Positions 18,226 through 28,274 of a stretch of 64,000 bases of DNA are shown here, in pieces (the first letter of the stretch is position 1; the number at the start of each line of letters is the position of its first letter). The translations under genes and the position numbers were made by a program. The notes beneath the pieces were generated by a model, which had not been told where the DNA came from, did no database searches, and was given only the letters and a program-made list of their open reading frames with translations. The DNA is taken from NCBI GenBank assembly GCA_030849065.1, contig JASAON010001660.1:62001-126000 (forward strand), in the 5' to 3' direction. The stretch is from Jaenimonas drosophilae. Lineage: Eukaryota > Euglenozoa > Kinetoplastea > Trypanosomatida > Trypanosomatidae.

Positions 18226-20004
18226 TTATCCCTCCAAACGGACGCCACGTTGACGGCAGATATCAGCCTTCATCTTTGCCACCTTCATGCGCAACGTGGG
18301 GAGCTCCTGTGCGATGACACCCTCCATCTGCTTGCACGCACGGTTTGGGATGGAGGGAAAGGACGAAGAAGATCCATTCCCACCCTTGGCGTTCAAGTGG
18401 CGAAGAAGCTCCGGCTTGACGCGTTGCCTCCATCGAGTGGTGAGCGGTGAGTTCAGGTCTTCGCTTGGGTAGAGCCGTTGGAAGACGGAGTCGCAGTTGG
18501 TCAGCATCATGGTTCTGTACTCTGGCAGATGCATCCTTGCCAGCACGCCAGAGGCAACCCCACACACGGTGAGGGCCAAGGTACCCAATATCGAGCCACT
18601 GACAGTGAAGAAGAGAGGAGGAAGGCCACAGCAGCCAACGCTCACGAGTGCAATCAAGCTGATCTCCCGCTTCAAGTAGTCCGAGCGGAGCACCTGGAAG
18701 ACCCTCGCCGCCATTAACGCCTCCTGGGCAGATTCTTCTGTGGCTGTGAGGATATTATCCAAGCGGCGGAGTGGGGCGGAGCGGATCTCTTCGAGGATCT
18801 CACCCCGTTGACGTTCAATCTCAATCGATGGAATCAGAGAGTTTAGCTCAGTGTCCTCCTCTTCACCCTCCGCTGGCGTGGTGCCATCCTCTGCGTCTTG
18901 GTGAGAGCGGATGGGCGTGCACGTGGTAAAGATGCGGGGAATATCCTTCATGGCGAGTACCTTGCTCAGGTTCCAGCACAATGCTCCATACGCACGTGCA
19001 AAGTCTGTGACATTGTCAAAGACGTCCACTTTGTTCAGCACGAGCAAAAACTTGTGCTCACACCCGCTCAACGACTTGGTGAGGACGTCTAAGGTTTCCC
19101 CAGTGGTGCCCGGGTTTGCCGGATCAAACATGAGCACAATCACATCACTGCGCTCGGCAAACCAACGCGTGGCAGCCAAGAAGTCATAGCCCCGTCGTTG
19201 ACCGTCAAAGGAGGTGCGATCGGCCACGTTCACAGGGGTGTCAATCATGCCCGGGGTATCCACAATGGCAACATTCATGGGCACGGTGGAGGTGGCGGGC
19301 ATGACCCGCGTCTTCACACGGAGGCGTTTGGTGAAGTAGGAGCCGAAGGACTGGAGCTCCTCGAAGCGGTAAGTGGGGTTGCTCACCGCTGTGGGGCCGT
19401 CATCATTCATGTCAAAGCGGTCGCGACGAATGATGGTGAAGCCATCATCTGTGGGGGCCACGCCAGTTTGCTGAATATCACGGCCCGCGAGGTAGTTGAT
19501 GAAGGTTGACTTACCCGAGCTGTGGTTGCCCAACAGCATCACCATGGGCATGGCATCGCTGCTGCTCCGGCAAAAGTGAAGTACGTCGTAGGGACGAAGA
19601 TAGGCATCCTTCAGGTTTGACACAATATCTTCGATCTCCTTGGCTGCGTGAGCAATAGCGGCATCTTCTTCCTCGGACCCAGTGTTGGCCTCCGGTGAGG
19701 GAGTCACTGCGACAGCTCGCTTCTTCTTGATGGGCGTTGGGGCAGCCACATTCGCAGATTTTGCAGGTGGCGTTGGCACCGCTGCAGTTTCGTCGGGCAA
19801 TACCTCTTCCTTTTTGAAGCCTTGGAAGAAGGATAAACTACGATAGTCAGTGGTGGATTGCAGCTCAACACCTCGGCGCATACGAAGACCCACAGCTGTA
19901 GAAGTACAGAGGGTTCGCTGTGAGGCAAACTGTGGATTGGCCATACAGCGGGTCCATTGTTGCTGCGCAAGACGCACAGCGCTACGTCGGTGATGAACGA
20001 GCAT
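18226..20004 (-). CDS. Dynamin/EHD-like GTPase, probable mitochondrial membrane protein
   Basis: The 592-residue protein has a large-GTPase domain with P-loop GNHSSGKST (159-167), a switch Thr in GVAPTDDGFT, the G3 motif DTPG and the G4 motif NKVD. This pattern fits the EHD/dynamin-like group more than Ras-like GTPases. The N-terminus (MLVHHRRSAVRLAQQQWTRC and following) is rich in Arg, Ser and Ala with no acidic residues for about 45 positions, like a mitochondrial presequence. Near 465-515 two hydrophobic segments (LIALVSVGCCGLPPLFFTVS and ILGTLALTVCGVASGVLA) could anchor it as a hairpin. A role in mitochondrial membrane remodelling is inferred. The ATG at 20004 lies 7 nt after a clear acceptor. 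Confidence 0.82.
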   Translation of the reverse strand: MLVHHRRSAVRLAQQQWTRCMANPQFASQRTLCTSTAVGLRMRRGVELQSTTDYRSLSFFQGFKKEEVLPDETAAVPTPPAKSANVAAPTPIKKKRAVAVTPSPEANTGSEEEDAAIAHAAKEIEDIVSNLKDAYLRPYDVLHFCRSSSDAMPMVMLLGNHSSGKSTFINYLAGRDIQQTGVAPTDDGFTIIRRDRFDMNDDGPTAVSNPTYRFEELQSFGSYFTKRLRVKTRVMPATSTVPMNVAIVDTPGMIDTPVNVADRTSFDGQRRGYDFLAATRWFAERSDVIVLMFDPANPGTTGETLDVLTKSLSGCEHKFLLVLNKVDVFDNVTDFARAYGALCWNLSKVLAMKDIPRIFTTCTPIRSHQDAEDGTTPAEGEEEDTELNSLIPSIEIERQRGEILEEIRSAPLRRLDNILTATEESAQEALMAARVFQVLRSDYLKREISLIALVSVGCCGLPPLFFTVSGSILGTLALTVCGVASGVLARMHLPEYRTMMLTNCDSVFQRLYPSEDLNSPLTTRWRQRVKPELLRHLNAKGGNGSSSSFPSIPNRACKQMEGVIAQELPTLRMKVAKMKADICRQRGVRLEG

Positions 20005-21463
20005 CTCGTCTCTACGAAAAAAGTGAATGAATCACAGCAATGTGAAGAAGAGTATAGGAGTACCTAGACTGGGCGAAGAAGACGAAGCCCTCCTGGCCAA
20101 GAACAACAAACAGAATTGACAAAGATTGACACAGTGAGACAACCAACCACAAAGAGTGTGGGTGTACTTGAAGTACCACAACACATGTCAGATGAACTTG
20201 GTATGATTTTACAAGCAAACAACCTCGGTGGTAGCGCTATCAGCACCATTCCACGCTGAGGTGGAGCTGTACGAGAAAGAAATAGCAACAACATGACGAT
20301 GAGGTGAGGGCATGTGTCAACCAAATTGTTTCACACGCTCACACGCTTCAGCCATTCACACATCATTTGCGGAGCCCCACAAGATGTGTACGCAGCTCAT
20401 AAGAGCTACGATTCGAGCTTTTCGCTCGTCATTGATCTTCACCATCATCATCATTCGAAGAGGAGGAGGAGTACAATGAAAAATCGGGTGTGGCAGGCCT
20501 CCACACCTCCTACCCTGCACACATGCCTTCCTGCTCACTGAAGGAACACACAACAAGATAACAAACAAGTGTTCAGAAACTGACGGATAAGCACACCGGT
20601 CACAGTGGGGAATACGAAGCACAAAACAATCAAACAGAAGATACAAGAAGAGGACGGGATGGATTGGGGAAGGCATGGGGTGCGACGGAGGTGAAAGGGG
20701 GAGGAGGAGGAAACATCCATCCAGACTGAGACGCAACAACAAAAGCAAAGCGAAAACATCCGGTAGCGTCAAGGGATCAAGCTTCACGACGTAGCTCATC
20801 CGGCCATGATGCCTCCTCAGATACGGCCCGAAAACGTTGTGGGTTACGTTTCCTTCACTGAGACATCGTTCTTCGTCTACCAGCCTCCTACTTGGCACTA
20901 TCGATATTGCCAGTCATCCAATCAATAAAGATCAATCCATGGGGTGGCCTACATTTATGTTGGCTTTCCAGCAAAACACAACACTACGAGTATAAATGGA
21001 AGTTTTCCACGTCTCCGCTGAAGCCGTCAGACATCCACATCTAACTCCAGCAGAGCACAATCAACTTCATAATTCAGAGGTGTTCAGCACCTCTCACTTC
21101 ACTGCGGCTGTGCCACATGCCCATCATCACTGAAGCCGTCCATGGGTGGTGCCCTTCACGTCACTCTTCCAACGTCAAGAGCGGCAGCGTCAGAAAATCT
21201 TCATCGGCAGTCACTTGCTCCGGGGAACGGGGAAAGGGGCACTCCACGAAACCTCAGATGGGGGGCATCCAGTTATTCATCACCATGGCACACGCCGTCT
21301 ACTTGCGTATTACTTCCAAACAAGAAAACACGCCCCACACAGCCCCACATGATTGTGGGTGGCATCTGCCATAAGTTGACCATCATGATCCCATCAAGAA
21401 CACGAATCAGGCAACAAAACACAAAAAGAAACAAACACATGAGTACTTCTTCTTCTTCACACT
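20005..21463. other. Long spacer, 1.46 kb, no supported gene
   Basis: The stretch between the kinase stop and the GTPase start is pyrimidine-rich on the minus strand, as usual for 3' UTR and spacer. It contains a 7-bp stem with a 5-nt loop at 21076-21094 (agaggtg/cacctct) and a repeated word ctgaagccgtc (near 21018 and 21131). A minus-strand frame at 20356-20898 lacks an ATG start and is very Leu/Pro-rich, so I do not call it. A short non-coding RNA cannot be excluded. Confidence 0.5.
20012..20030 (-). promoter_or_regulatory. Candidate trans-splice acceptor of the dynamin-like GTPase
   Basis: The minus strand reads TTCATTCACTTTTTTCGTAG, AG at 20013-20012, then AGACGAG and the ATG. The predicted 5' UTR is only 7 nt beyond the spliced leader. 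Confidence 0.55.
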
Positions 21464-22984
21464 TTATGAGCTGCGTACATCGCGAAGTAAACGCTCCATG
21501 GCCTCCATCTTTCGTTGAAATGGGACGGAGTAGGTTTCCTTCTCCTCCTCGGTTAGCTGGTACATCTCTGGCGGAAGAAGTTGGCCTGAGGGAAGGCGAG
21601 GAAGCCGGCCCTCCAGTGGAGCGCATTGAGCCGCCGTGTCGTCCACGGCATCGAAAAGTGCATCAAAAAAGTGATGCTCCACCACATCCTGTGCGGTAAG
21701 GCGCTTCTGCGGCTCATAAACAAGCAAGCCAGCGACCAGCTGAATGGCCTCGTGTGGGGTCTCGGGGGAAAAAATGTCCTGAAGCGGTACCGCCTTGATG
21801 CGGAGTATGTCGTAGCAATCGAGATAGTCGGGCGAGTGGGGCTGCGGTGTGTCATCGGCATTGGAGGCTGGGCTGGCGGCTCGGCTCTCCGTAGTCATGG
21901 CGGAGGCGGCCCTCTCACGGCACACCTCCGGTGGCGGCGTCCAGTCATCCCGGCAGTGATCCGTCTCCGCCGACTCCTCATTCATTGCGTGATGATTGGC
22001 AAGGGGGCTTGCAATAAACATGGCTGCCGCACACTGCGGGCTGAGTGCGTAGAGCTCCGCAATGGATGGTGCCCCAAGCACCTTAAATACCTCAGCCATT
22101 TGATCAATGCTTGTGCTCCCACGGAATAGCGGCTTGGCGTTATCACGGAGAAGCTCCGCCGCCACACATCCTAATGACCACAAATCCACCTCGTGGCCGT
22201 AGTGCAGAGCGCCACACAACAGCTCTGGAGCACGGTAGTAGCGAGAGCAGATGTAGGCTGTGCTCTTCTCTACTGCGGGGTTCAAGATTTGTTTGGCGCT
22301 GCCGAGATCACACACCTGAACACGGCCGCTGGCTGGGTCTACGAGGATGTTGCCAGGTTTGAGATCACGATGGCAAATGTGCTTGTGGTGCATATATGTC
22401 AGCGCGCGCGCAACCTGAAAGAGGATGACTTGCACCATCAAGATGGGGAAGCGAATCAAGCCAGGTGTGGTGGTTCCTTCACCATCTTGATCGCGGCGCG
22501 TGTGGCAGTCCAGTATGGCGCGTTTCATCTTATGTAAGTCCGTGGGAAGATAGCTGAGAACGAGGTTCAGCAGCTTCTCAGAGGTCTGAGGATGGGATGA
22601 CTGGTAGTGGTGCAGAAGACGCACAATGTTGGGGTGATATGGTAGAACTGTAGGGGCAATGGTCGTTGCATCAGCAGTTTCGTCATTCGCATCCACGGGA
22701 TGCATATCATGAGTGCCTTGAAGAGATGACTTCCCAGAAGATGGAAGGGCATCTCGGAGCAAAAGCAGCTCGCGGTTTTTGCTGTGGCCCTGCATGTGCA
22801 GTTGTTTAATCGCAACTACATCACCATCCTCATTTTCTGCTCGATAGACCACCCCGAAGGAGCCTTGGCCCAACACTTCCGTCAAGCGAAAACGACCGCC
22901 CAAGCGCCCAGTAAAATGTTCAGGGCGTTGAGGAGGGTCCACGGAGCTCGAAGACACGCCTCGTAAGGTATCCTGAGTGTGCAT
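21464..22984 (-). CDS. GSK3-like Ser/Thr protein kinase (CMGC group)
   Basis: The 506-residue kinase has the glycine loop GQGSFGVV (39-46), the ATP lysine in VVAIKQL (60) and the GSK3-typical KNREL segment shortly after. The catalytic loop is HRDLKPGNILVD, and the activation segment has YICSRYYRAPEL with the Tyr that GSK3 autophosphorylates. The metal motif reads DLG instead of DFG, within VCDLGSAK. An insertion of about 80 residues, rich in Ala, Ser and Pro, interrupts the C-lobe before the final ALLVYEP-like helix (AGLLVYEPQKRLTAQDVVEH). It therefore looks like an active, divergent member of the GSK3 family. The start is the ATG at 22984; the upstream part of the frame encodes its own pyrimidine tract. 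Confidence 0.9.
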   Translation of the reverse strand: MHTQDTLRGVSSSSVDPPQRPEHFTGRLGGRFRLTEVLGQGSFGVVYRAENEDGDVVAIKQLHMQGHSKNRELLLLRDALPSSGKSSLQGTHDMHPVDANDETADATTIAPTVLPYHPNIVRLLHHYQSSHPQTSEKLLNLVLSYLPTDLHKMKRAILDCHTRRDQDGEGTTTPGLIRFPILMVQVILFQVARALTYMHHKHICHRDLKPGNILVDPASGRVQVCDLGSAKQILNPAVEKSTAYICSRYYRAPELLCGALHYGHEVDLWSLGCVAAELLRDNAKPLFRGSTSIDQMAEVFKVLGAPSIAELYALSPQCAAAMFIASPLANHHAMNEESAETDHCRDDWTPPPEVCRERAASAMTTESRAASPASNADDTPQPHSPDYLDCYDILRIKAVPLQDIFSPETPHEAIQLVAGLLVYEPQKRLTAQDVVEHHFFDALFDAVDDTAAQCAPLEGRLPRLPSGQLLPPEMYQLTEEEKETYSVPFQRKMEAMERLLRDVRSS

Positions 22985-23965
22985 CAGGTAGCCTGCCTTT
23001 GTATACAAGTGTGCAGGAGTTACGCACACAACACAATCAGAAGCCTCGACACACGAGCCAAAGACCTCCACCACAGACTCAAAGAAAATCAAGTAATCGC
23101 CTCAAAACACACGTGACGAATCGAGTCCTATTTCTGTTCTGCTGCCACCAGCCGTAGCCACTGACGAGAAGATGATGATGCAAATATATATATAGGAAAA
23201 AGTGATGGGGAGGACTTCTGCGTTCTTCAACGAATGCCTCTCGTGTGCTGTGTCAGCTGGGGCCTAAACGATTGTGGTGAATGAGGTTTGTTTTCGCAGC
23301 GGCGTTGATGCTCGTTTTTTCTCTCTCTTTTGATAGATTTGTTGTTTGGAGGGTTATTTTGCTGCTCCCCTCGATTGTCGTTGTTCACGATGTTGTTTTC
23401 CTGTGTCTGTGTGTGAGGTCACTGTGCAATGTGTCGTCACACACCTTCTACTCGCTCCGGTGTCCCAACAGGTCTGCTGAACCTGGTGGCTTTCACGTAG
23501 GAAGCAAGTGCTTTTGTTGATGGGCTGTAAGGACAGATGTAGCAGCTCTGCTACAGGAAAGAGAAACAAATACTTGTAAAACAGCAATCTCTCACGTTGT
23601 GCTTTTTTTTGTGTTTTTGATATAGAAATAGAGAAGAAGAACTACCAAAGAAAGCAACCTTGTACGACGAATTCGCTGCCAAACAACGAAGGTGTGCCGT
23701 ACCTTGGGGGAGTTGGACAGATAGCTGTGCCTACCAAATCCTCTGCTGCTGTACAACTAAGTAAAAAAAAAAGAGGAGAGAAACAGCACCTTGATCGTGA
23801 GCCACTCGAAACCCAAAGGTGTGGAAATGTTCCCACTCGCTTGCGTCTGCACCCAGGTTCAGATGGGTAGACACCTCAACACTTTATCATCACGATCGAA
23901 GAAGCACGGATCAAAGGTTAGGAGGACCCAGGAACCCCCTCGTTACGGGAGGTGAAGGGCCTCAG
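22985..23965. other. Spacer with a plus-strand pyrimidine-rich segment
   Basis: About 980 bp. Unlike most spacers here, 23280-23500 is pyrimidine-rich on the plus strand, and a 79-codon plus-strand frame starting at 23281 has a hydrophobic N-terminus. A near-palindrome gtagcagctctgctac lies at 23539-23554. An (AT)n run sits near 23185-23195. No gene is called. Confidence 0.4.
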
Positions 23966-25354
23966 CTACAGATCCTCCTCCGTACTTGGCCGCAGCCGCC
24001 CAGAGAGGTTCGTCACCACCGTCACAGAAGGCCGCCAGGGCATGTAGTTGTGGTAGCTCGCAGGGTCTTGAGGGTTGGGCTTGAGGTAGTTCTTCTGGAA
24101 AGCCTCCGAGGCGGTTGGAACCACGTGAAAGGGGCTGTAGACGTCGCGGTCACCCTTGCAGCGCCACGTCACATCACGTTGACGGCGCGACGTGAAGCCA
24201 CCGCTCAGGGCACGGCTTAGACGATCCAGCAAACGTACACACAGTGCGCGGTTTTGTGGCACCTCGGCAGGGTGCAGGCGCAGGGCGTTCACGCTGCGTC
24301 CAAGGTCAGTGTGTATGAGATGTTCACGGCACAGGCCGCCTTCGTTGTCCTCGGTGATGTCCTCCGAATTGCGGCTGCTCCCACTTCGCTGGCGCTGTGC
24401 GGCACGCCGCTCACCCTCAATGGGTAGGCGAAGAAGAATCTCGAGCGCGGCGCATCGAAGATCATAGGGAGCGGGCTCCTCACGCTCCAAGTCAAAGAGC
24501 CAGTGGCTCAGCTCGGGCAGTAGGCCAGCCGCCACTAAAGGACGCCAGTCCAGACGCCGGCATTCGGCAATGACGTGGGGGCAGAGGGCCACACGATGAA
24601 GAGGTGGAACGGAGGTGTGCGACTTGGCCAGGCCCAACTCATCACGCGCACGGGCGTCCCGCATTGCCGAGATGAGCTTCTGTGCTGCCACCTGCTCCTG
24701 TTCCGTGCGCTGTGCCTTGGTGAGTGTCTTGGAACGTGCCCCGGCAGTTGCTCCACTGGCTGCTGACTTGACACGTGAGCGTTTCTCCAACCGTACAAAC
24801 TGTGACGGATCGGTGCCCACAACCTCCTGCTCAGCCAGACCGCTCTCATCTCCAAGTGCTTCATCCCAGCGTAAGGTATCATCCGCGGGGCTACGCTCCC
24901 GCTTCGTCTTCTCCCGCTTCTTGCGCTTGCTCTTGCCACTGTCATCCTCGTCGTCCTCATCGCCCCTCTTTGTTTTTGAGCTGCGCTTCTTCTTCTCCGT
25001 CTTGTGGCGGCTCTCATGGTGGTGGCCACCAGCCGCCTTCTTGTGCACTTTCTTCCAACGCTTGTACAGGGATGCACTCAGATTGCGTTTTGCTTCTTTC
25101 TTGTCAGAAATGAGGAGAAGCTGTTCGTCACTTAAGCCAGCCTCCTCTGCGTCAGCAGCTGGACCAGCACCATCCTCGCCGCTTGCCTCACTACCAGCAT
25201 CGTCCTGTTCCACGTTGTTGTGAGATGCTTCCGCAGCGGCGGCTAGCGCCTCCTCCATTGCATTCCATCGTTGCTCGTACGGATTCTCTGAAGCCAACTC
25301 CATCCCGACCGAGCCCGATGGAAGACTGAGTCCCAGCAATGCATCTTCTTCCAT
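23966..25354 (-). CDS. IWS1: IWS1/Spn1-like transcription elongation factor
   Basis: IWS1 works with Spt6 on elongating RNA polymerase II and chromatin. The 462-residue protein has an acidic, Ala-rich N-terminus, then a strongly basic nuclear-localisation-like stretch (KKKRSSKTKR and KSKRKKREKTKRERS), and a C-terminal TFIIS N-terminal/LW-type helical domain at about 245-395. The domain reads LDWRPLVAAGLLPELSHWLF, then LRCAALEILLRLPIEGE, then HTDLGRSVNALRLHPAEVPQ and ALCVRLLDRLSRAL, which follows the IWS1 helices closely. An insertion of about 25 Arg/Ser-rich residues sits between helices. The start is the ATG at 25354, after a CACACACAG acceptor. Confidence 0.8.
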   Translation of the reverse strand: MEEDALLGLSLPSGSVGMELASENPYEQRWNAMEEALAAAAEASHNNVEQDDAGSEASGEDGAGPAADAEEAGLSDEQLLLISDKKEAKRNLSASLYKRWKKVHKKAAGGHHHESRHKTEKKKRSSKTKRGDEDDEDDSGKSKRKKREKTKRERSPADDTLRWDEALGDESGLAEQEVVGTDPSQFVRLEKRSRVKSAASGATAGARSKTLTKAQRTEQEQVAAQKLISAMRDARARDELGLAKSHTSVPPLHRVALCPHVIAECRRLDWRPLVAAGLLPELSHWLFDLEREEPAPYDLRCAALEILLRLPIEGERRAAQRQRSGSSRNSEDITEDNEGGLCREHLIHTDLGRSVNALRLHPAEVPQNRALCVRLLDRLSRALSGGFTSRRQRDVTWRCKGDRDVYSPFHVVPTASEAFQKNYLKPNPQDPASYHNYMPWRPSVTVVTNLSGRLRPSTEEDL

Positions 25355-28274
25355 TTCCTCGCAGCAGCCACGTGTTTCTGTGTGTGAGTCAGGTAAGTTG
25401 CAACACCACACACAAAAGGCAAGCGAGTAGTGGCAGCTGTAGTGTGTATGAGTAGAACGTTGAACCTCAGACTTACAGACGATGTATGGTTGAAGGTCAC
25501 CGAGCACAAATAGTGTTGTGCTATGTTGGTGAGAGAGCTACGGGAGACCGAAAACCCCAATGACGCAAAACAACAGAGAAAGTAGAAGAGAAGGTGGTGG
25601 CGGTGAGTGTGTATGCATGAACCGGAAGTGAGCTGGACTGCGTAAGGCAAACCCTGCTGCATGGAATGAACCACAATCATTCTTCATTAGGTGACAGTCT
25701 CAAACACAGGTAAAGCATGCTGTGGTAAGCAACATCAGGATGGTACATGATAAGGAAGACCACCGATCCTGAGCTCTCGCGGTTTTTCTGCTCAGCGTCA
25801 AGGAATGCAAAAAAAAAAAAAAAGGTTCTCTCCATAACCATCAAACGCTATCCTCTTACACCAAGGACACGGGAAAGCATCCCATTGCAGGAGAGGAGGT
25901 GTACCGAAGCTATACAATTCAGGATGAAAATAATCAATGACAACATAACATTGGAGGGGAATACAAAAGCCCAACGTCCAACATACAGCATGTCAGAACA
26001 TTGCATCACCCGCGAAGCATCGGAACGTGAATGTGTGGGTATGTTCCAAGGATGCCAAGGCGCACAGCCGTCCTTGTTGAAGGTTCTCTTCTGTGCACCA
26101 TCCTCATGGTACTGGGGACAACAAAAAAAAATCTCAGCCATGCAGTTCACCACGTACTGGAACAGATTCATGGCAAAAACCACGACATTCGAGATACAAC
26201 AACTAAAAACAGTGAGTGAAAAAAAAAATGAGACTTTGGAGAAGCAGCGCATCAAAAGTCTGGAGGTTGCTACCAAGGATTTGCCACAACAGCAGCTGAC
26301 CAAATCCGGTGACTTGAGTTCATCGATGCTCTCCGCATCATCCGATCATTTTTTTATACAAAAAAAACCCAAAGGAGAATCAAAAGATAACAAAATACGG
26401 GTGCGAACGACGAAAGTGTGCGGTGGAGGGAAGATATCCCCAAAACAACACACACGGTTGAGGCTAAATGACGTCCAACGTTCACGTACATTGAGAGCAC
26501 GCGTTTCACAGGCATGAGAGAGGCACGTGCAGTTTGGTGAAGAAGTAACTTGTGTGCGGCATCTCAAAAGCAGTGAAGTAGTGCTCTTAAGGAGCTAAAT
26601 ATGACTTCCACAAAACAAAGAATCAACTTAAACCTGACGAAAAAATGCAGCAATAAAAACAAAGCACTGCTGCCATTACATCTCTGTGTTTTTGTCATGA
26701 ATATGAACCAACACAAAACACAAAACAACCTGACGAAAAACTGCAGCAAAAAAAAAAATAGAGCACTGCTGCCATTACATCTCCGTGTTTTTGTCATGAA
26801 TATGAACCAACACAAAACACAAAACAACAGGGCCATTGGGTGGATGTGTGTGGTCAAGGAAACATGGTGATTTCTTGCAGCGATGCAGCCGCATCTCAGC
26901 CTAACGTTGCCTTAGTCACCCTCCTCACTGCAAGAGTGCCTTCACACACATCAAATCAAGCAGTGCATCCCTCTCGTTCGTGTGGGGTGCCAGCAGCAGC
27001 GGTTCAACCCCAAATGAGAGCATTCACCCAATTGCTTCCCCGTTAGATCTACCAAACAATAAAACAGCAGAAGAAACAACCACAAACAGCAACAACAGCA
27101 TAGAACAACACACAACAGCAAGAACAAGAAACAACGGAAAACTAAAGTATTCCAACAACTACTCTGTGAAAAAAAAAATGACAATGATCACACCAGCAGC
27201 CTCCACGTTTATCTGCTGCACAGCTTCTACGGCTTTTTAGCGAGTGTTTTTGTGTGAGTGCTCCATCGTCCATGAGCATGAGCTTCATGAGCCATGCCTG
27301 CACCATCGCAGCAATTCGCACGTCTCCTCTGGGTTGAGTGGAGATGCATAGTAGTGTACTACGCCGGTGTGTGCAGCAGTAGTGTTGGCTCGGGGTGTTA
27401 CGACCATAAAGGTGGGTGCAACAGGGGGGGTAGGGTATGAAGAACGTGGGAGGCTCGCCAGTGGAAGTGCATCAATGAGAGCAACTGAGCCATGCACAAC
27501 CGCGTCGAGGAATAGCAACCATGAACGCAGGTGTTGAGGCCAAGTGCTCTCGTCCAATACATCCAGCACAGAGAAGCTTCCACAACAAGAAGCAAAAAAA
27601 AAAATCTCAAAGCAAAAAGAAATTCAGATGGGCATGATCTTCCCTCAACACCCATCTAGAGGGAAGTCACATGAATATGAAGCACATGTGCTGCAGCCAC
27701 AAACGTCATCAACAAGGTTGAAAATGATGGAAAACTGCTCGTTGGAAATATGTCGCTCATGAAATTAAGAAGGGGTTCGAAGCACTGGCAAAGTAGTGGG
27801 AGGGGTCGTGGGTGAAAAGAGAGTAGGTGAGGGGCGTAGGGTGGTAAGAGGAGACCCAAGAACACCGTCACGAGCAAAGAAACAAAGATATATCCTTCTG
27901 CAACGCTTTCTGGCACAATGAGCACAGTTTCTTGGTAGTGTGAGGTCCTCCCTCATTACAACCGCTGCTGCCGTGCGAATAGCGAATCGAAGAGCTTACT
28001 GAGCAAATTGTTAGTTTTCTTCATCGTGCGTGATGCAAGCATACACACGTTGAACCAACAGGGAGAACATCAATAAATAGCGAGTGTTTGTTTTTGTGTT
28101 CGGAGCGAAGAATCGTCTGGACGGAAAAAAAAAAAAAGAGGTGGAGAAGAGGAGAAAGGACTGGACTCACACCCATCCAAAATCAGCTGGTTATTTTTTC
28201 CTTAATGTGTGTGAGTCCTTGTGCATTTGTGTGAGGACGCTGCACAAGAAAGGTTGAGTGAAGGATGAGTGCGT
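25355..28274. other. Gene-poor A-rich stretch, 2.9 kb
   Basis: This is the longest interval without a supported gene. The plus strand has many A-tracts (near 25809-25823, 26127-26135, 26220-26228, 26749-26758, 27168-27178, 27595-27604, 28126-28137), which read as T-tracts on the transcribed strand. It includes a 96-bp tandem duplication, a 256-codon plus-strand frame (25747-26517), and a GC-richer island near 27285-27570 whose 94-codon minus frame lacks an ATG start. Composition differs visibly from the coding parts. I found no tRNA or recognisable snRNA pattern. Confidence 0.5.
26633..26828 (-). repeat. 96-bp tandem duplication
   Basis: Copies start at 26633 and 26729 with the word cctgacgaaaaa and both end in aacacaaaacacaaaacaa. 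They differ mainly in the A-tract and at one transition. The period is a multiple of three, and a minus-strand frame through both (ATG at 26836) encodes a hydrophobic 32-residue repeat containing CVLCWFIFMTKT. Confidence 0.8.

Noticed and set aside
20356..20898. 180-codon minus-strand frame in the long spacer
   Set aside because: It opens with GTG, the first ATG is internal, and the product is an extreme Leu/Pro/Cys-rich sequence as expected from pyrimidine-rich spacer.
21076..21094. 7-bp stem-loop resembling a terminator or snoRNA arm
   Set aside because: There is no T-run suited to polymerase III and no flanking box motifs; short hairpins occur by chance at this length.
27285..27569. 94-codon minus-strand frame with gene-like composition
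   Set aside because: A T-tract and AG lie upstream, but the frame opens with GTG and its first ATG is deep inside; the first ATG after the AG is in another frame. Kept only as part of the gene-poor stretch.
27769..27785. ggttcgaagca, resembling a tRNA B box
   Set aside because: No matching A box, acceptor stem or anticodon arm can be built at the right distance.
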